Positions 8,750 to 16,419 of a stretch of DNA of 43,789 nucleotides are shown here, piece by piece. Both the position numbers and the translations under genes were made by a program. This DNA comes from Pseudomonas lopnurensis (lineage in GTDB: Bacteria; Pseudomonadota; Gammaproteobacteria; Pseudomonadales; Pseudomonadaceae): contig NZ_JADDIX010000040.1 of assembly GCF_015070855.1 (NCBI RefSeq), positions 44,100-87,888 on the forward strand. Reading direction: 5' to 3'. Each line of letters opens with the position of its first letter. The first letter of the stretch is position 1. The notes beneath the pieces were generated by a model. That model ran no database searches and was not told the DNA's origin. It saw only the letters and a list, made by a program, of their open reading frames with translations.

Positions 8750-9238
8750 TCACAGGTGGTACACGTCGATCATCTGGCGGATGTAGTCGTTCTTCAGCAC
8801 GACCTTCTTGGCCTTGATCAGCGGGTTCTCGCCGCGCACGTCGAGGGTGTAGAAGCTGGTGCCGTAGAAGTGGTCGACGGTCTTGTAGCGGAAGCTCAGC
8901 GTGTGCCAGTTGAAGCGCAGCCGGCAGGCGCCGTCGGCCTGTTCGAGCAACTCCAGGTTGCTGATGTTGTGCGAGGTGCGGGTATCCGGAATGGTCGCGC
9001 TGGAACGCTCGGTGCGGATGCGGAAGACCCGGTCCTCCAGACCGCTGCGGTTGCCGTACCAGATCAGCGAAATCTGGCTCTGCGGGTCCTCGGTCAGTTG
9101 GTCGCGGTCATCCCAGGCCGGCATCCAGAAAGTGGCGTCGGGCGCGTAGAGTTCCAGCCAGGCGTCCCAGTCCTTGTCGTCGAGGTAGCGGGCTTCGCGG
9201 TAGAGGAAGTCACGCGCGGCTTCGTAGGAGATGGTCAT
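8750..9238 (-). CDS. benB: Benzoate 1,2-dioxygenase small (beta) subunit
   Basis: A 162-residue beta subunit of the ring-hydroxylating dioxygenase, with the NTF2-like cone fold of this family; it contributes structure rather than metal sites. Its sequence (YEAARDFLYREARYLDDKDWDAWLELY at the N-terminus, given here only as a landmark around residues 5-31) and its length are normal for BenB/XylY. The stop codon of benA directly abuts its ATG at 9238, so translation is probably coupled and gives equal subunit amounts for the alpha3beta3 enzyme. Confidence 0.96.
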   Translation of the reverse strand: MTISYEAARDFLYREARYLDDKDWDAWLELYAPDATFWMPAWDDRDQLTEDPQSQISLIWYGNRSGLEDRVFRIRTERSSATIPDTRTSHNISNLELLEQADGACRLRFNWHTLSFRYKTVDHFYGTSFYTLDVRGENPLIKAKKVVLKNDYIRQMIDVYHL

Positions 9239-10600
9239 TCACGCACCCTCCACGTGGATCAATTGCTCGTTTTCATCTTTCACCGCCTTGAGCATTTGCT
9301 GCTGCCAGTAGTGGTGCTGCAGCACGAACAGCCCTTCGTCCTCGGTGCGCGCGCCGCTCATCAGCGGCTGCAGGTCGATTTCCCGGGCGCCTTGGTCGGC
9401 ACCGTCGATCCAGTGCTTGGCGCCGCGGGACATGTCGTTCCACGCCATGGCCCGGCCGGCGAAGCCCTGCTGGCAGGCGCGGAATTCCTCGAGGTCGTCG
9501 GGAGTGGCCATGCCGCTGACGTTGAAGAAATCCTCGTACTGGCGGATGCGCCGCGCACGGGCCTCGGCGCTCTCGCCCTTGGGCGCGATGCAATAGATGG
9601 TGACTTCGGTCTTGTCCACCGAGAGCGGCTTGGCGATACGCAGCTGCGAACCGAACTGGTCCATCAGGTACAGGTTCGGGTAGAGGCAGAGGTTGCGCGA
9701 GTTCTCGATCATCCAGTCGGCACGGGCCTGGCCGAACTCGGCGATCATCTCCTCGCGACGGGCGTACAGCGGGCGGTCTTCCGGGTTGTCCCAGCGGGTC
9801 CAGAGCAGCAGGTGGCCGTTCTCGAAGGAATAGAAGCCACCACCCTTCTTGCCCCAGCCACCGGCGCTCATGGCGCGGATGTCGTCGCCGGCTTCCTTGA
9901 GCTTGCGCTGCTGCTGAGTGGCGGCGTAGTTCCAGTGCACGGCGGTGACGTGGTAGCCGTCGGCACCGTTCTCGGCCTGCAGCTTCCAGTTGCCTTCGTA
10001 GACGTAGGTGGAGGCGCCGCGCAGGACCTCGATGCCCTCCGGCGACTGGTCGACCACCATGTCGATGATCTTCTTCGACTCGCCTAGGAATTCCTCCAGC
10101 GGGGCGACGTCCTCGCGCAGGCTGCCGAACAGGAAGCCGCGGTAGGACTCGAAGCGCGCGACCTTCTTCAGGTCGTGCGAGCCGTCGCAGTCGAAGCTGT
10201 CCGGATAGCCGGCTTCCTTGGGGTCCTTGACCTTGAGCAGCTTGCCGGAGTTGTTGAAGGTCCAGCCATGGAACGGGCAGGTATAGGTGGCCTTGTTGCC
10301 GCTCTTGAAGCGGCAGAGCATCGCGCCGCGATGGCTGCAGGCATTGATGAAGGCGTTAAGTTCACCGTCCTTGTTGCGCGCGATGAAGATCGGCTGCCGG
10401 CCCATCTGGGTCGTGTAGTAGTCGTTCTTCTCGGGAATCTGGCTCTCGTGAGCGAGGTAGATCCAGTTGCCCTCGAAGATGTGCTTCATCTCCAGCTCGA
10501 ACAACCGTGGGTCGGTGAACATCTCGCGCCGGCAGCGAAAGATGCCCTTCTCTTGGTCTTCTTCGAGCAGCGAATCAAGGTAATCGATTCCCAGGGACAT
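9239..10600 (-). CDS. benA: Benzoate 1,2-dioxygenase large (alpha) subunit
   Basis: A 453-residue Rieske oxygenase alpha subunit that adds O2 to benzoate to form the cis-1,2-diol. The Rieske centre is Cys88-x-His90 and Cys108-x2-His111 (CSHRG, CPFHGW). The mononuclear-iron site is in [12 protein letters not shown], with His217, His222 and the bridging Asp214. I place the start at 10600 (MSLGIDYLD), because GGAGG lies eight bases before it; the upstream in-frame ATG at 10615 overlaps that ribosome site. It is first in benABCD, behind a promoter with two BenR half-sites and a CA motif in its leader. Confidence 0.96.
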   Translation of the reverse strand: MSLGIDYLDSLLEEDQEKGIFRCRREMFTDPRLFELEMKHIFEGNWIYLAHESQIPEKNDYYTTQMGRQPIFIARNKDGELNAFINACSHRGAMLCRFKSGNKATYTCPFHGWTFNNSGKLLKVKDPKEAGYPDSFDCDGSHDLKKVARFESYRGFLFGSLREDVAPLEEFLGESKKIIDMVVDQSPEGIEVLRGASTYVYEGNWKLQAENGADGYHVTAVHWNYAATQQQRKLKEAGDDIRAMSAGGWGKKGGGFYSFENGHLLLWTRWDNPEDRPLYARREEMIAEFGQARADWMIENSRNLCLYPNLYLMDQFGSQLRIAKPLSVDKTEVTIYCIAPKGESAEARARRIRQYEDFFNVSGMATPDDLEEFRACQQGFAGRAMAWNDMSRGAKHWIDGADQGAREIDLQPLMSGARTEDEGLFVLQHHYWQQQMLKAVKDENEQLIHVEGA

Positions 10601-10614
10601 GGCCGGGGCCTCCA

Positions 10615-10626
10615 TTGTTATTGTTT
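10615..10626 (-). promoter_or_regulatory. A-rich Crc/Hfq-type motif in the benA leader
   Basis: The minus strand reads AAACAATAACAA immediately upstream of TGGAGG and the benA start, containing AACAATAA (an AAnAAnAA match). In P. putida the ben genes are known targets of Crc; here the motif is seen and its role inferred. Confidence 0.55.
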
Positions 10627-10637
10627 CCACGTGATGA

Positions 10638-10701
10638 AGGCTACGGCGCGGGGAACGGCATCAATATCCGTTTTCTGCAGGATCTCTATCCGCTTTCTGC
10701 A
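10638..10701 (-). promoter_or_regulatory. benA promoter with tandem BenR (XylS-type) half-sites
   Basis: On the minus strand two direct repeats fit TGCA-N6-GGNTA: TGCAGAAAGCGGATA (10701-10687) and TGCAGAAAACGGATA (10679-10665). They are separated by 7 bp. Downstream, TAGCCT (10643-10638) starts 21 bases after the proximal site. As I recall it, the TOL Pm promoter has the same spacing to its TAGGCT -10 element. The predicted start of transcription is near 10630, giving a ~30-nt leader. The repeat period here is 22 bp, against 21 bp in Pm. Confidence 0.88.
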
Positions 10702-10770
10702 ATGCGACGTGATGCCGCATCGCGGACAGGACAAGGCCCGCCGCGCGGACCCGGGCGGCGGAGGGGGGGC

Positions 10771-10808
10771 GAAGAAAAAGGAGCCGCTTCCATTACGGAC
10801 AGCGGCTC
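10771..10808 (-). terminator. Rho-independent terminator of benR
   Basis: On the minus strand GAGCCGCT pairs with AGCGGCTC (10808-10801 with 10788-10781) and is followed by CTTTTTCTTCG. It begins 8 bases after the benR stop and separates benR transcription from the benA promoter. Confidence 0.88.
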
Positions 10809-10816
10809 GAGGGGAC

Positions 10817-11770
10817 TCAATGGTGGCGGCGCAGCGTGTCGGAGGGCAGCTCGCCGAAGGTGCTCTTGTAGCTTTCCGAGAACCGCCCCAGGTGCAGGAA
10901 GCCGTAGTCCATGGCGATCTCGGTGATGTTGCGGACCTTGGCCGAGGGGTCGCTCAGCCGGCCGTGGATCTGCTCGAGCTTGCGTCGGCGGATATAGGAT
11001 TTCGGCGTGGTGCCGACCTTGCGCTCGAACAGCGTATACAGCGAGCGCAGGCTCATGTTGGCCAGTTCGGCCAGTTGCTCCACGGAAATGTCCTTCTTCA
11101 GATGCTCGTCGATGTAGTCGCTGATGCGCCCGAACGACGGGCAGCTGTCGCCCAGCGGTTCGCGGCGCACATTGTTGGCGAGCATGCACAGCAGCTTGCC
11201 GGCAATGATGCGGCTGTACTGCTCCTGGATCTGCGGCACGCTCTGCTCGGCCTCGGCTTCCTGGCAGATCAGCCCGAGCAGGCTGTCGAAGCCCTCCAGT
11301 TGCTGGAGGCTGTAGCGGCTGTTGGTGAAGCGGACCCCACTGCTCGGCGCACTCCACTGATTCTCGCTGCAGGCGGTCTGCAGGACCGAGGCCGGCAACT
11401 TGACGATGAGCTTTTCGCAGTCGTCGGAATAGGTCAGGTCGACCGGGTCGTCCGGATTGATCAACAACAGCTCGCCAGGGGTGAAATAGTGCTCCTGGCC
11501 ATTGCCCTTCCACAGGCAATGCCCGCGCTGCAGCAGTTGCAAGTGATAGATGGTCTCCAGGGCCGGCGAGGAAACATGGACGCTGCCGCCATAGCTGATT
11601 CGGCAGAGGTCGAGCTTGCCGAACGTGCGATGACTGAGGCTGGCCTGCGGATTGCCCGTGCGCGGCAGGCGAATGCAGTGCGTTCCCACATGCTGGTTGA
11701 CGTATTCCGAAACGGCATGCGGATCGGCACGCTCGAAAATCCTGCTCTTGGCTTTCAGCAGACTATCCAT
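10817..11770 (-). CDS. benR: AraC/XylS-family benzoate activator BenR
   Basis: A 317-residue activator of the XylS/BenR branch. The N-terminal ~200 residues form the effector-binding and dimer part (GNGQEHYFTPGELLLINPDD region). The C-terminal ~100 residues hold two AraC helix-turn-helix motifs: DISVEQLAELANMSLRSLYTLF near 230-251 (landmark) and NITEIAMDYGFLHLGRFSESYK near 277-298. Length equals known BenR. The ATG at 11770 is used; a GTG lies one codon before. It is transcribed in the same direction as benA with its own terminator. An AT-rich TATAAA element about 25 bases upstream could be its -10, and no BenR half-sites were found there. Confidence 0.93.
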   Translation of the reverse strand: MDSLLKAKSRIFERADPHAVSEYVNQHVGTHCIRLPRTGNPQASLSHRTFGKLDLCRISYGGSVHVSSPALETIYHLQLLQRGHCLWKGNGQEHYFTPGELLLINPDDPVDLTYSDDCEKLIVKLPASVLQTACSENQWSAPSSGVRFTNSRYSLQQLEGFDSLLGLICQEAEAEQSVPQIQEQYSRIIAGKLLCMLANNVRREPLGDSCPSFGRISDYIDEHLKKDISVEQLAELANMSLRSLYTLFERKVGTTPKSYIRRRKLEQIHGRLSDPSAKVRNITEIAMDYGFLHLGRFSESYKSTFGELPSDTLRRHH

Positions 11771-11930
11771 CACAAGGCACTCGCATAATTTTTATAGTTG
11801 CGCCGACGCTGCGACTTCGCCCGGCAGCGTCCCGGTCCGCACAGGCACGCGTGCGAAACCGGATCGATTCATGGCCAGGATATCGGCTGAACGAAGCATA
11901 GGAGATTCGACCAAGGGCCGACACCCGGGC

Positions 11931-11953
11931 CGTTCGGTGACCGAACGCTTTTT
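11931..11953. terminator. Hairpin with T-tract just beyond pcaR
   Basis: CGTTCGG-TGA-CCGAACG (11931-11947) is a perfect 7-bp stem followed on the plus strand by CTTTTT. The T-tract is on the plus strand, so it would stop rightward antisense transcription. For the leftward pcaR transcript it is a hairpin without a U-tract. Confidence 0.4.
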
Positions 11954-12788
11954 ACCGAAACAACTGGCTGCTCAGATCGGCGCTGGCTACTTGGAGAATC
12001 GGCAGGAAGCGCTTTTCCAGCTCGCTCGCCGAGACGCGGCCGGCATGGGTGCTGACGTTCATCGCGGCCAGCACGTGGCCGGTGGAGTCATGGACCGGGA
12101 CCGCGATCGAGCGCAGGCCCTGCTCCAGTTCCTGATCGACGATGCACCAGCCTTGCGCCCGGACCTGCTGCAGGCATTCCAGCAGCGCTTCGGGGGTGTA
12201 CAGCGTGCGGCTGGTCTTCATCTGCAGATCGGCGTGCGCCAGATACTCGTGCAGCTCTTCATCGGTCATGGCCGCCAACAGGATTCGCCCCATCGAGGTG
12301 CAATAGGCCGGCAGCCGGCTGCCCACGCTCAGGTCCACCGAAATCAGCCGCTGCGGCACCGCCGAGCGCGCCAGGTAGAGCACCTGCTCGCCTTCCAGCG
12401 TGGCCAGGTTGCAGGCCTCGTGCAACTGCTCGCTGATGCGGTCGAGAAACGGCTGCGCGGACACCGCCAGCGGCGTCGAGGACAGGTAGGCATGGCCCAG
12501 CGTCAGGACCTTGGGCAGCAGCGAGTAGGTACGCCCGTCGGTCGTGACGTAACCCAGCTGCATCAGGGTATAGAGACATCGCCGCACCGCCGCGCGAGGT
12601 ATCTCGGTGCGATGGCTGATCTGGGCGATGGTCAGGTGGCGCTTGCGTTCCTGGAAGGCGTTGACCACCGCCAGCCCCCGCGCCAGCGACGACATGAAAT
12701 TGGGATCGCCGGCGAACTGCTCGATGCGCCTGGCCGGCGACGGCGCGACCGGCGGCGGCGCCAGTATGGGGGTACGCTTCTCGTCCAT
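11952..12788 (-). CDS. pcaR: IclR-family regulator, PcaR
   Basis: A 278-residue IclR-type transcription factor. The winged helix-turn-helix (ERKRHLTIAQISHRTEIP around 45-62) precedes the IclR effector domain (YCTSMGRILLAAM and WCIVDQELEQGLRSIAVPV). These blocks closely match my memory of P. putida PcaR, the beta-ketoadipate-responsive activator of pca genes. The ATG at 12788 has GGGA upstream; a longer reading frame exists but would run through the operator. A perfect inverted repeat with the PcaR-type GTTCGATAATCGC sequence lies 31 bp upstream, suggesting autoregulation. It links the catechol branch to the lower beta-ketoadipate genes, which are not in this window. Confidence 0.88.
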   Translation of the reverse strand: MDEKRTPILAPPPVAPSPARRIEQFAGDPNFMSSLARGLAVVNAFQERKRHLTIAQISHRTEIPRAAVRRCLYTLMQLGYVTTDGRTYSLLPKVLTLGHAYLSSTPLAVSAQPFLDRISEQLHEACNLATLEGEQVLYLARSAVPQRLISVDLSVGSRLPAYCTSMGRILLAAMTDEELHEYLAHADLQMKTSRTLYTPEALLECLQQVRAQGWCIVDQELEQGLRSIAVPVHDSTGHVLAAMNVSTHAGRVSASELEKRFLPILQVASADLSSQLFR

Positions 12789-12818
12789 GGCTCGATTCCC
12801 GTGCGTAGACAGCCTCAG

Positions 12819-12849
12819 GCGATTATCGAACGCAGTGCTCGATAATCGC
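12819..12849. promoter_or_regulatory. Palindromic PcaR-type operator at the pcaR promoter
   Basis: GCGATTATCGA (12819-12829) and TCGATAATCGC (12839-12849) are perfect 11-bp inverted repeats separated by 9 bp. Each arm contains TCGATAATCGC, the core of the PcaR site GTTCGATAATCGCAC that I recall from P. putida. The left arm read on the minus strand gives GTTCGATAATCGC exactly. Confidence 0.8.
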
Positions 12850-12941
12850 AACGTACTGAGCATATCCCAACCCGATCGGGCCAGGCTCGATGCAGGTTTT
12901 ACAAGGTGTATGCTCTATCAGCCAAACGACCGGAGATGCCC

Positions 12942-13559
12942 ATGCACCTGCCCGATGCGAACGAGCGAGACCTGTTGCTGATCATCGACGTGCAGAACGA
13001 CTTCTGCAGCGGCGGAGCCCTGGCGGTACCGGATGCCGATGCCGTGATCCCCGCGATCAACCAGTTGTGCCAACGCTTCGCCCACGTCGTGCTCACCCAG
13101 GACTGGCATCCCGCCAACCACCACAGCTTCGCCAGCAGCCATGCCGGGCGCAGCCCGTTCGAGCAGATCGAGGCCCCCTACGGTCTGCAGACGCTGTGGC
13201 CGGACCACTGCGTCCAGGGCAGCGCCGGCGCCGAGCTGCATCCGCAGCTGCGGGCAACGCACGCCGAACTGGTGCTGCGCAAGGGCTATCGCGCATCGAT
13301 CGATTCCTACTCGGCGTTCTACGAGAACGACCGGGCCACGCCCACCGGACTGAGCGGCTACCTGCGCGAGCGCGGCTTCGAACGGCTTTTCCTCTGCGGC
13401 CTGGCGCTGGACTACTGCGTGCTCTATTCGGCGCTCGATGCACGTCGCGAAGGCTTCGCGGTGACGCTGCTCAAGGATGCCTGCCGCGGCCTGGACGTGC
13501 AGGGTTCGGTGGCCGAGGCGCTGGCGCAGATGGCCGCCGCCGGTGTCGAGATTCGCTGA
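12942..13559 (+). CDS. pncA: Nicotinamidase
   Basis: A 205-residue cysteine hydrolase that deamidates nicotinamide to nicotinate for NAD salvage. The catalytic triad is visible: Asp16 (IDVQNDF), Lys114 (LRKGY) and Cys159 (LALDYCV). Metal ligands Asp54, His56 (TQDWHP) and His89 (PDHC) are also present. The start at 12942 is favoured because CGGAG lies about 6 bases upstream; an ATG two codons earlier would overlap that site. It is divergent from pcaR across the PcaR operator region. Family and function are secure; it has no evident tie to benzoate use. Confidence 0.93.
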   Translation: MHLPDANERDLLLIIDVQNDFCSGGALAVPDADAVIPAINQLCQRFAHVVLTQDWHPANHHSFASSHAGRSPFEQIEAPYGLQTLWPDHCVQGSAGAELHPQLRATHAELVLRKGYRASIDSYSAFYENDRATPTGLSGYLRERGFERLFLCGLALDYCVLYSALDARREGFAVTLLKDACRGLDVQGSVAEALAQMAAAGVEIR

Positions 13560-13875
13560 TAGGGAACGGCCACCCTTTGATCGCGCCATGCGTTCAAGAG
13601 AGCCGAAAACCGCGCTGGAAGGCTGGAGGCTGAACGACAAGCGGCCCGAGGCCGAGCGAGACAGGCATTTTCGTCCGGCTTCCTGCTTCCAGCGCTTTTA
13701 TCGAATGGCCGTGGCGGAATGACGCCATCGCGCAATCGCTGCCTTGGCCCTTTCGATGGGCTGCGCCTCGAGCACCGGCTTTCTTGCTAGACTATGCGGC
13801 TCCTCGAGGCGCCGCTCCGCCCACGCTGCGTTGGCACCGACGAGGCCGCTCGAACCGCCGCGATAGATCTATTCG
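13560..13875. other. Gene-free spacer before dusA
   Basis: 316 bp without a convincing gene or repeat. A GCTAGACTATG segment near 13787-13797 could be the -10 part of the dusA promoter, leaving an ~80-nt leader, but no good -35 is apparent. Confidence 0.5.
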
Positions 13876-14880
13876 ATGTCCTTAGCAATCACCCCAGCAA
13901 CCCCGCGTCCCGCACCGTCCCGGCGCTTTTCCGTTGCCCCGATGCTCGACTGGACCGACCGGCATTGTCGGTTCTTCCTGCGCCAGCTTTCCCGGCATGC
14001 CCTGCTCTACAGCGAGATGGTCACCACCGGCGCATTGCTGCATGGCGATGCCGCGCGTTTTCTGCGCCACGACGAAAGCGAGCATCCGCTGGCGCTGCAG
14101 TTGGGCGGCAGCGTGCCGGCGGAGCTCGCGGCCTGCGCGAAGCTGGCCGAGGCCGCCGGTTATGACGAGGTCAACCTCAACGTCGGCTGCCCCAGCGATC
14201 GGGTGCAGAACAACATGATCGGCGCCTGCCTGATGGCTCATCCGCAACGGGTGGCCGACTGCGTTAAGGCCATGCGCGACGCCGTCGGCATCGAGGTCAC
14301 CGTCAAGCACCGGATCGGCATCAACGGGCGCGACAGTTACGCCGAGCTGTGCGACTTCGTCGGCCAGGTCCGCGAGGCCGGTTGCCGCAGTTTCACCGTG
14401 CATGCGCGCATCGCCATCCTCGAAGGCCTGTCGCCCAAGCAGAACCGCGAGGTGCCGCCGCTGCGCCATGACGTCGCGGCGCAGGTGAAGCGGGACTTCC
14501 CGGATCTGGAGATCGTCCTCAACGGCGGCATCAAGACCCTCGACGAATGCCAGGAACATCTGCGCACGTTCGACGGCGTGATGCTCGGGCGCGAGGCCTA
14601 CCACAACCCCTATCTCCTGGCGCGGGTCGACCAGGCGCTGTTCGGCAGCGAGGCGGCGCCGATCGGCCGCGCGCAGGCCTTGCGCAACCTGCGCCCGTAC
14701 ATCGAGCGGCACCTGGCCGAGGGCGGCGCCATGCACCACGTCACCCGTCACGTGCTCGGACTGGGCCAGGGTTTTCCCGGCGCACGGCGTTTTCGCCAAT
14801 TGCTCTCGGTGGACATCCACAAGGCGAGCAATCCGCTGGCATTGCTGGACCAGGCCACCACGCTGCTGGAAGGTCACTGA
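13876..14880 (+). CDS. dusA: tRNA-dihydrouridine synthase A
   Basis: A 334-residue FMN enzyme that reduces uridine to dihydrouridine in the D-loop of tRNA (positions 20/20a in E. coli DusA). It has the TIM-barrel opening APMLDWTDRHCR at 21-32, the LNVGCPSDRVQ motif with catalytic Cys105, and the GINGRDSY and ILNGGI-like FMN-site blocks. The DusA-specific LSPKQNRE motif is present. It is followed 129 bp later by tal, the order seen in P. aeruginosa. Confidence 0.95.
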   Translation: MSLAITPATPRPAPSRRFSVAPMLDWTDRHCRFFLRQLSRHALLYSEMVTTGALLHGDAARFLRHDESEHPLALQLGGSVPAELAACAKLAEAAGYDEVNLNVGCPSDRVQNNMIGACLMAHPQRVADCVKAMRDAVGIEVTVKHRIGINGRDSYAELCDFVGQVREAGCRSFTVHARIAILEGLSPKQNREVPPLRHDVAAQVKRDFPDLEIVLNGGIKTLDECQEHLRTFDGVMLGREAYHNPYLLARVDQALFGSEAAPIGRAQALRNLRPYIERHLAEGGAMHHVTRHVLGLGQGFPGARRFRQLLSVDIHKASNPLALLDQATTLLEGH

Positions 14881-15009
14881 GCGCTCGCGCAAGGAACGCT
14901 CGCCGAACATTTCGATCAAAGGCCAGGCGCATCCGCGCCCATGGCCCGTTGAGCGGGTCACCGGGCTCGGGTAAGGTCATGCCACTCACAGGACGGAGCC
15001 CGCCTTTCC

Positions 15010-15936
15010 ATGACTTCCAAGCTGGAACAACTCAAGCAGTTCACCACCGTCGTCGCCGACACCGGCGATATCGACGCCATTGCCCGCCTGAAGCCGGTGG
15101 ACGCGACCACCAACCCATCGTTGCTGCTCAAGGCCGCGGCCATGCCGCGCTACGCCGATCACCTGCGCACGGCGATGAACCGCTGCGGTGGCGACATCGG
15201 CCTGGCCTGCGACCTGTTCGCCGTCGCGGTGGGCCAGCAGATTCTCGAACTGATCCCGGGGCGCATCTCCACCGAAGTGGACGCGCGCCTGTCGTTCGAT
15301 ACCCAGGCGATGATCCAGCGCGCCGAGCGCCTGATCGGCCTCTACGAGCAGGCCGGTATCGGCCGCGAGCGCGTGCTGATCAAGATCGCCTCAACCTGGG
15401 AAGGCATCCGCGCGGCCGAGCAGTTGGAGAAGGCCGGCATCCAGACCAACCTCACCCTGCTGTTCTCCTTCACCCAGGCGGTCGCCTGCGCCGAGGCCGG
15501 CGTGTTCCTGATCTCGCCGTTCGTCGGACGCATCTACGACTGGTACAAGAAGCATGAAGGCCGCGACTACCAAGGGGCGGAAGACCCGGGCGTGCAGTCG
15601 GTCAGTCGCATCTATGACTACTACAAGGCCCACGGCTACAAGACCGTGGTGATGGGCGCGAGCTTCCGCAACGTCGGCCAGATCGAGGCGCTGGCCGGCT
15701 GCGATCGCCTGACCATCAGCCCCGAGCTGCTCGGCCAGCTCGCCGAGGCCAGCGGCACGCTGGCGCGCAAGCTGCAGCCGGGACGCGGCTGCGAGCCACG
15801 CATCAGCCTGGACGAAAGCCACTTCCGCTGGGGCCTGAATGAGGATGCCATGGCAACGGAAAAGCTCGCCGAAGGCATTCGCCAGTTCGCCCGGGATCAG
15901 GAAAAACTCGAAGGGCTATTGGCCGACCTGGCCTGA
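15010..15936 (+). CDS. tal: Transaldolase
   Basis: A 308-residue cytoplasmic enzyme of the non-oxidative pentose-phosphate pathway that moves a dihydroxyacetone unit between sugar phosphates. The Schiff-base lysine is Lys125 in [13 protein letters not shown], with Asp17 (VVADTGD) and Glu89 (STEVDARLS) at the expected acid/base positions. DATTNPSLL is the family signature. The stop codon directly abuts the stop of rssC on the other strand, with no spacer, so the two genes converge tail to tail. Confidence 0.96.
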   Translation: MTSKLEQLKQFTTVVADTGDIDAIARLKPVDATTNPSLLLKAAAMPRYADHLRTAMNRCGGDIGLACDLFAVAVGQQILELIPGRISTEVDARLSFDTQAMIQRAERLIGLYEQAGIGRERVLIKIASTWEGIRAAEQLEKAGIQTNLTLLFSFTQAVACAEAGVFLISPFVGRIYDWYKKHEGRDYQGAEDPGVQSVSRIYDYYKAHGYKTVVMGASFRNVGQIEALAGCDRLTISPELLGQLAEASGTLARKLQPGRGCEPRISLDESHFRWGLNEDAMATEKLAEGIRQFARDQEKLEGLLADLA

Positions 15937-16419
15937 TCAGGACCGCTCCAGCGCGGTGACGAGGTCATGGAAGGCCTCGCGGTTGGACTCGTTGAGGCTC
16001 ATCAGTATCCGGTGAGCCTCCAGCACCTTGGCCTTGACCACCTCTTCCGACTGGTCCTGCGACGGCAGATCGGCCAGGCACTCAGGGCATGGCAACGGCG
16101 TGTCGACGATATTGAATACCTGGTCGAAGCCCATCGACTGCAACAGGCGGGTGATGTCCGGATGGGTGGTGACCAGCGTCGGCAACATGCCCACCTTCTG
16201 CCGCGACAGGATCGACAGCTTGGCCAGCAAGCCAAGCGTGGTGCTGTCGATGCTGCGGCTCTCGGTCAGATCGATGACGATGGAAGAGAAATTCAACGAC
16301 GAGAAGATTTTCTCGATCGTCGCATCCAGCGCCGAACAGAGCGTCAGACGGATTTCACCCATGAATTTCAGTACAAAGGTGCCATCCATCTCGGCGAACT
16401 GGATTCTACCAGTACTCAT
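15937..16419 (-). CDS. rssC: STAS-domain anti-anti-sigma protein, RssC-like
   Basis: A 160-residue protein with a STAS domain (about 1-105). The SpoIIAA-type phospho-site region is DLTESRSIDSTTLG, with Ser56/Ser59. A C-terminal tail carries a CPEC pair and a charged helix. In Pseudomonas, RssC is the anti-sigma-antagonist partner of RssB in control of RpoS levels. The start (MSTGRIQF) has AGGAA upstream and overlaps the rssB stop as ATGA, so the two are translationally coupled. It resembles HsbA of the HptB pathway too, but the tal/dusA/mlaA context favours rssC. Confidence 0.85.
   Translation of the reverse strand: MSTGRIQFAEMDGTFVLKFMGEIRLTLCSALDATIEKIFSSLNFSSIVIDLTESRSIDSTTLGLLAKLSILSRQKVGMLPTLVTTHPDITRLLQSMGFDQVFNIVDTPLPCPECLADLPSQDQSEEVVKAKVLEAHRILMSLNESNREAFHDLVTALERS

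Noticed and set aside
5461-8817. A 1118-codon open frame on the plus strand opposite benK, benD and benC
   Set aside because: Shadow of GC-rich codon use in the ben genes; its translation is rich in His, Gln, Arg and Ala with no domain, and all real motifs are on the other strand.
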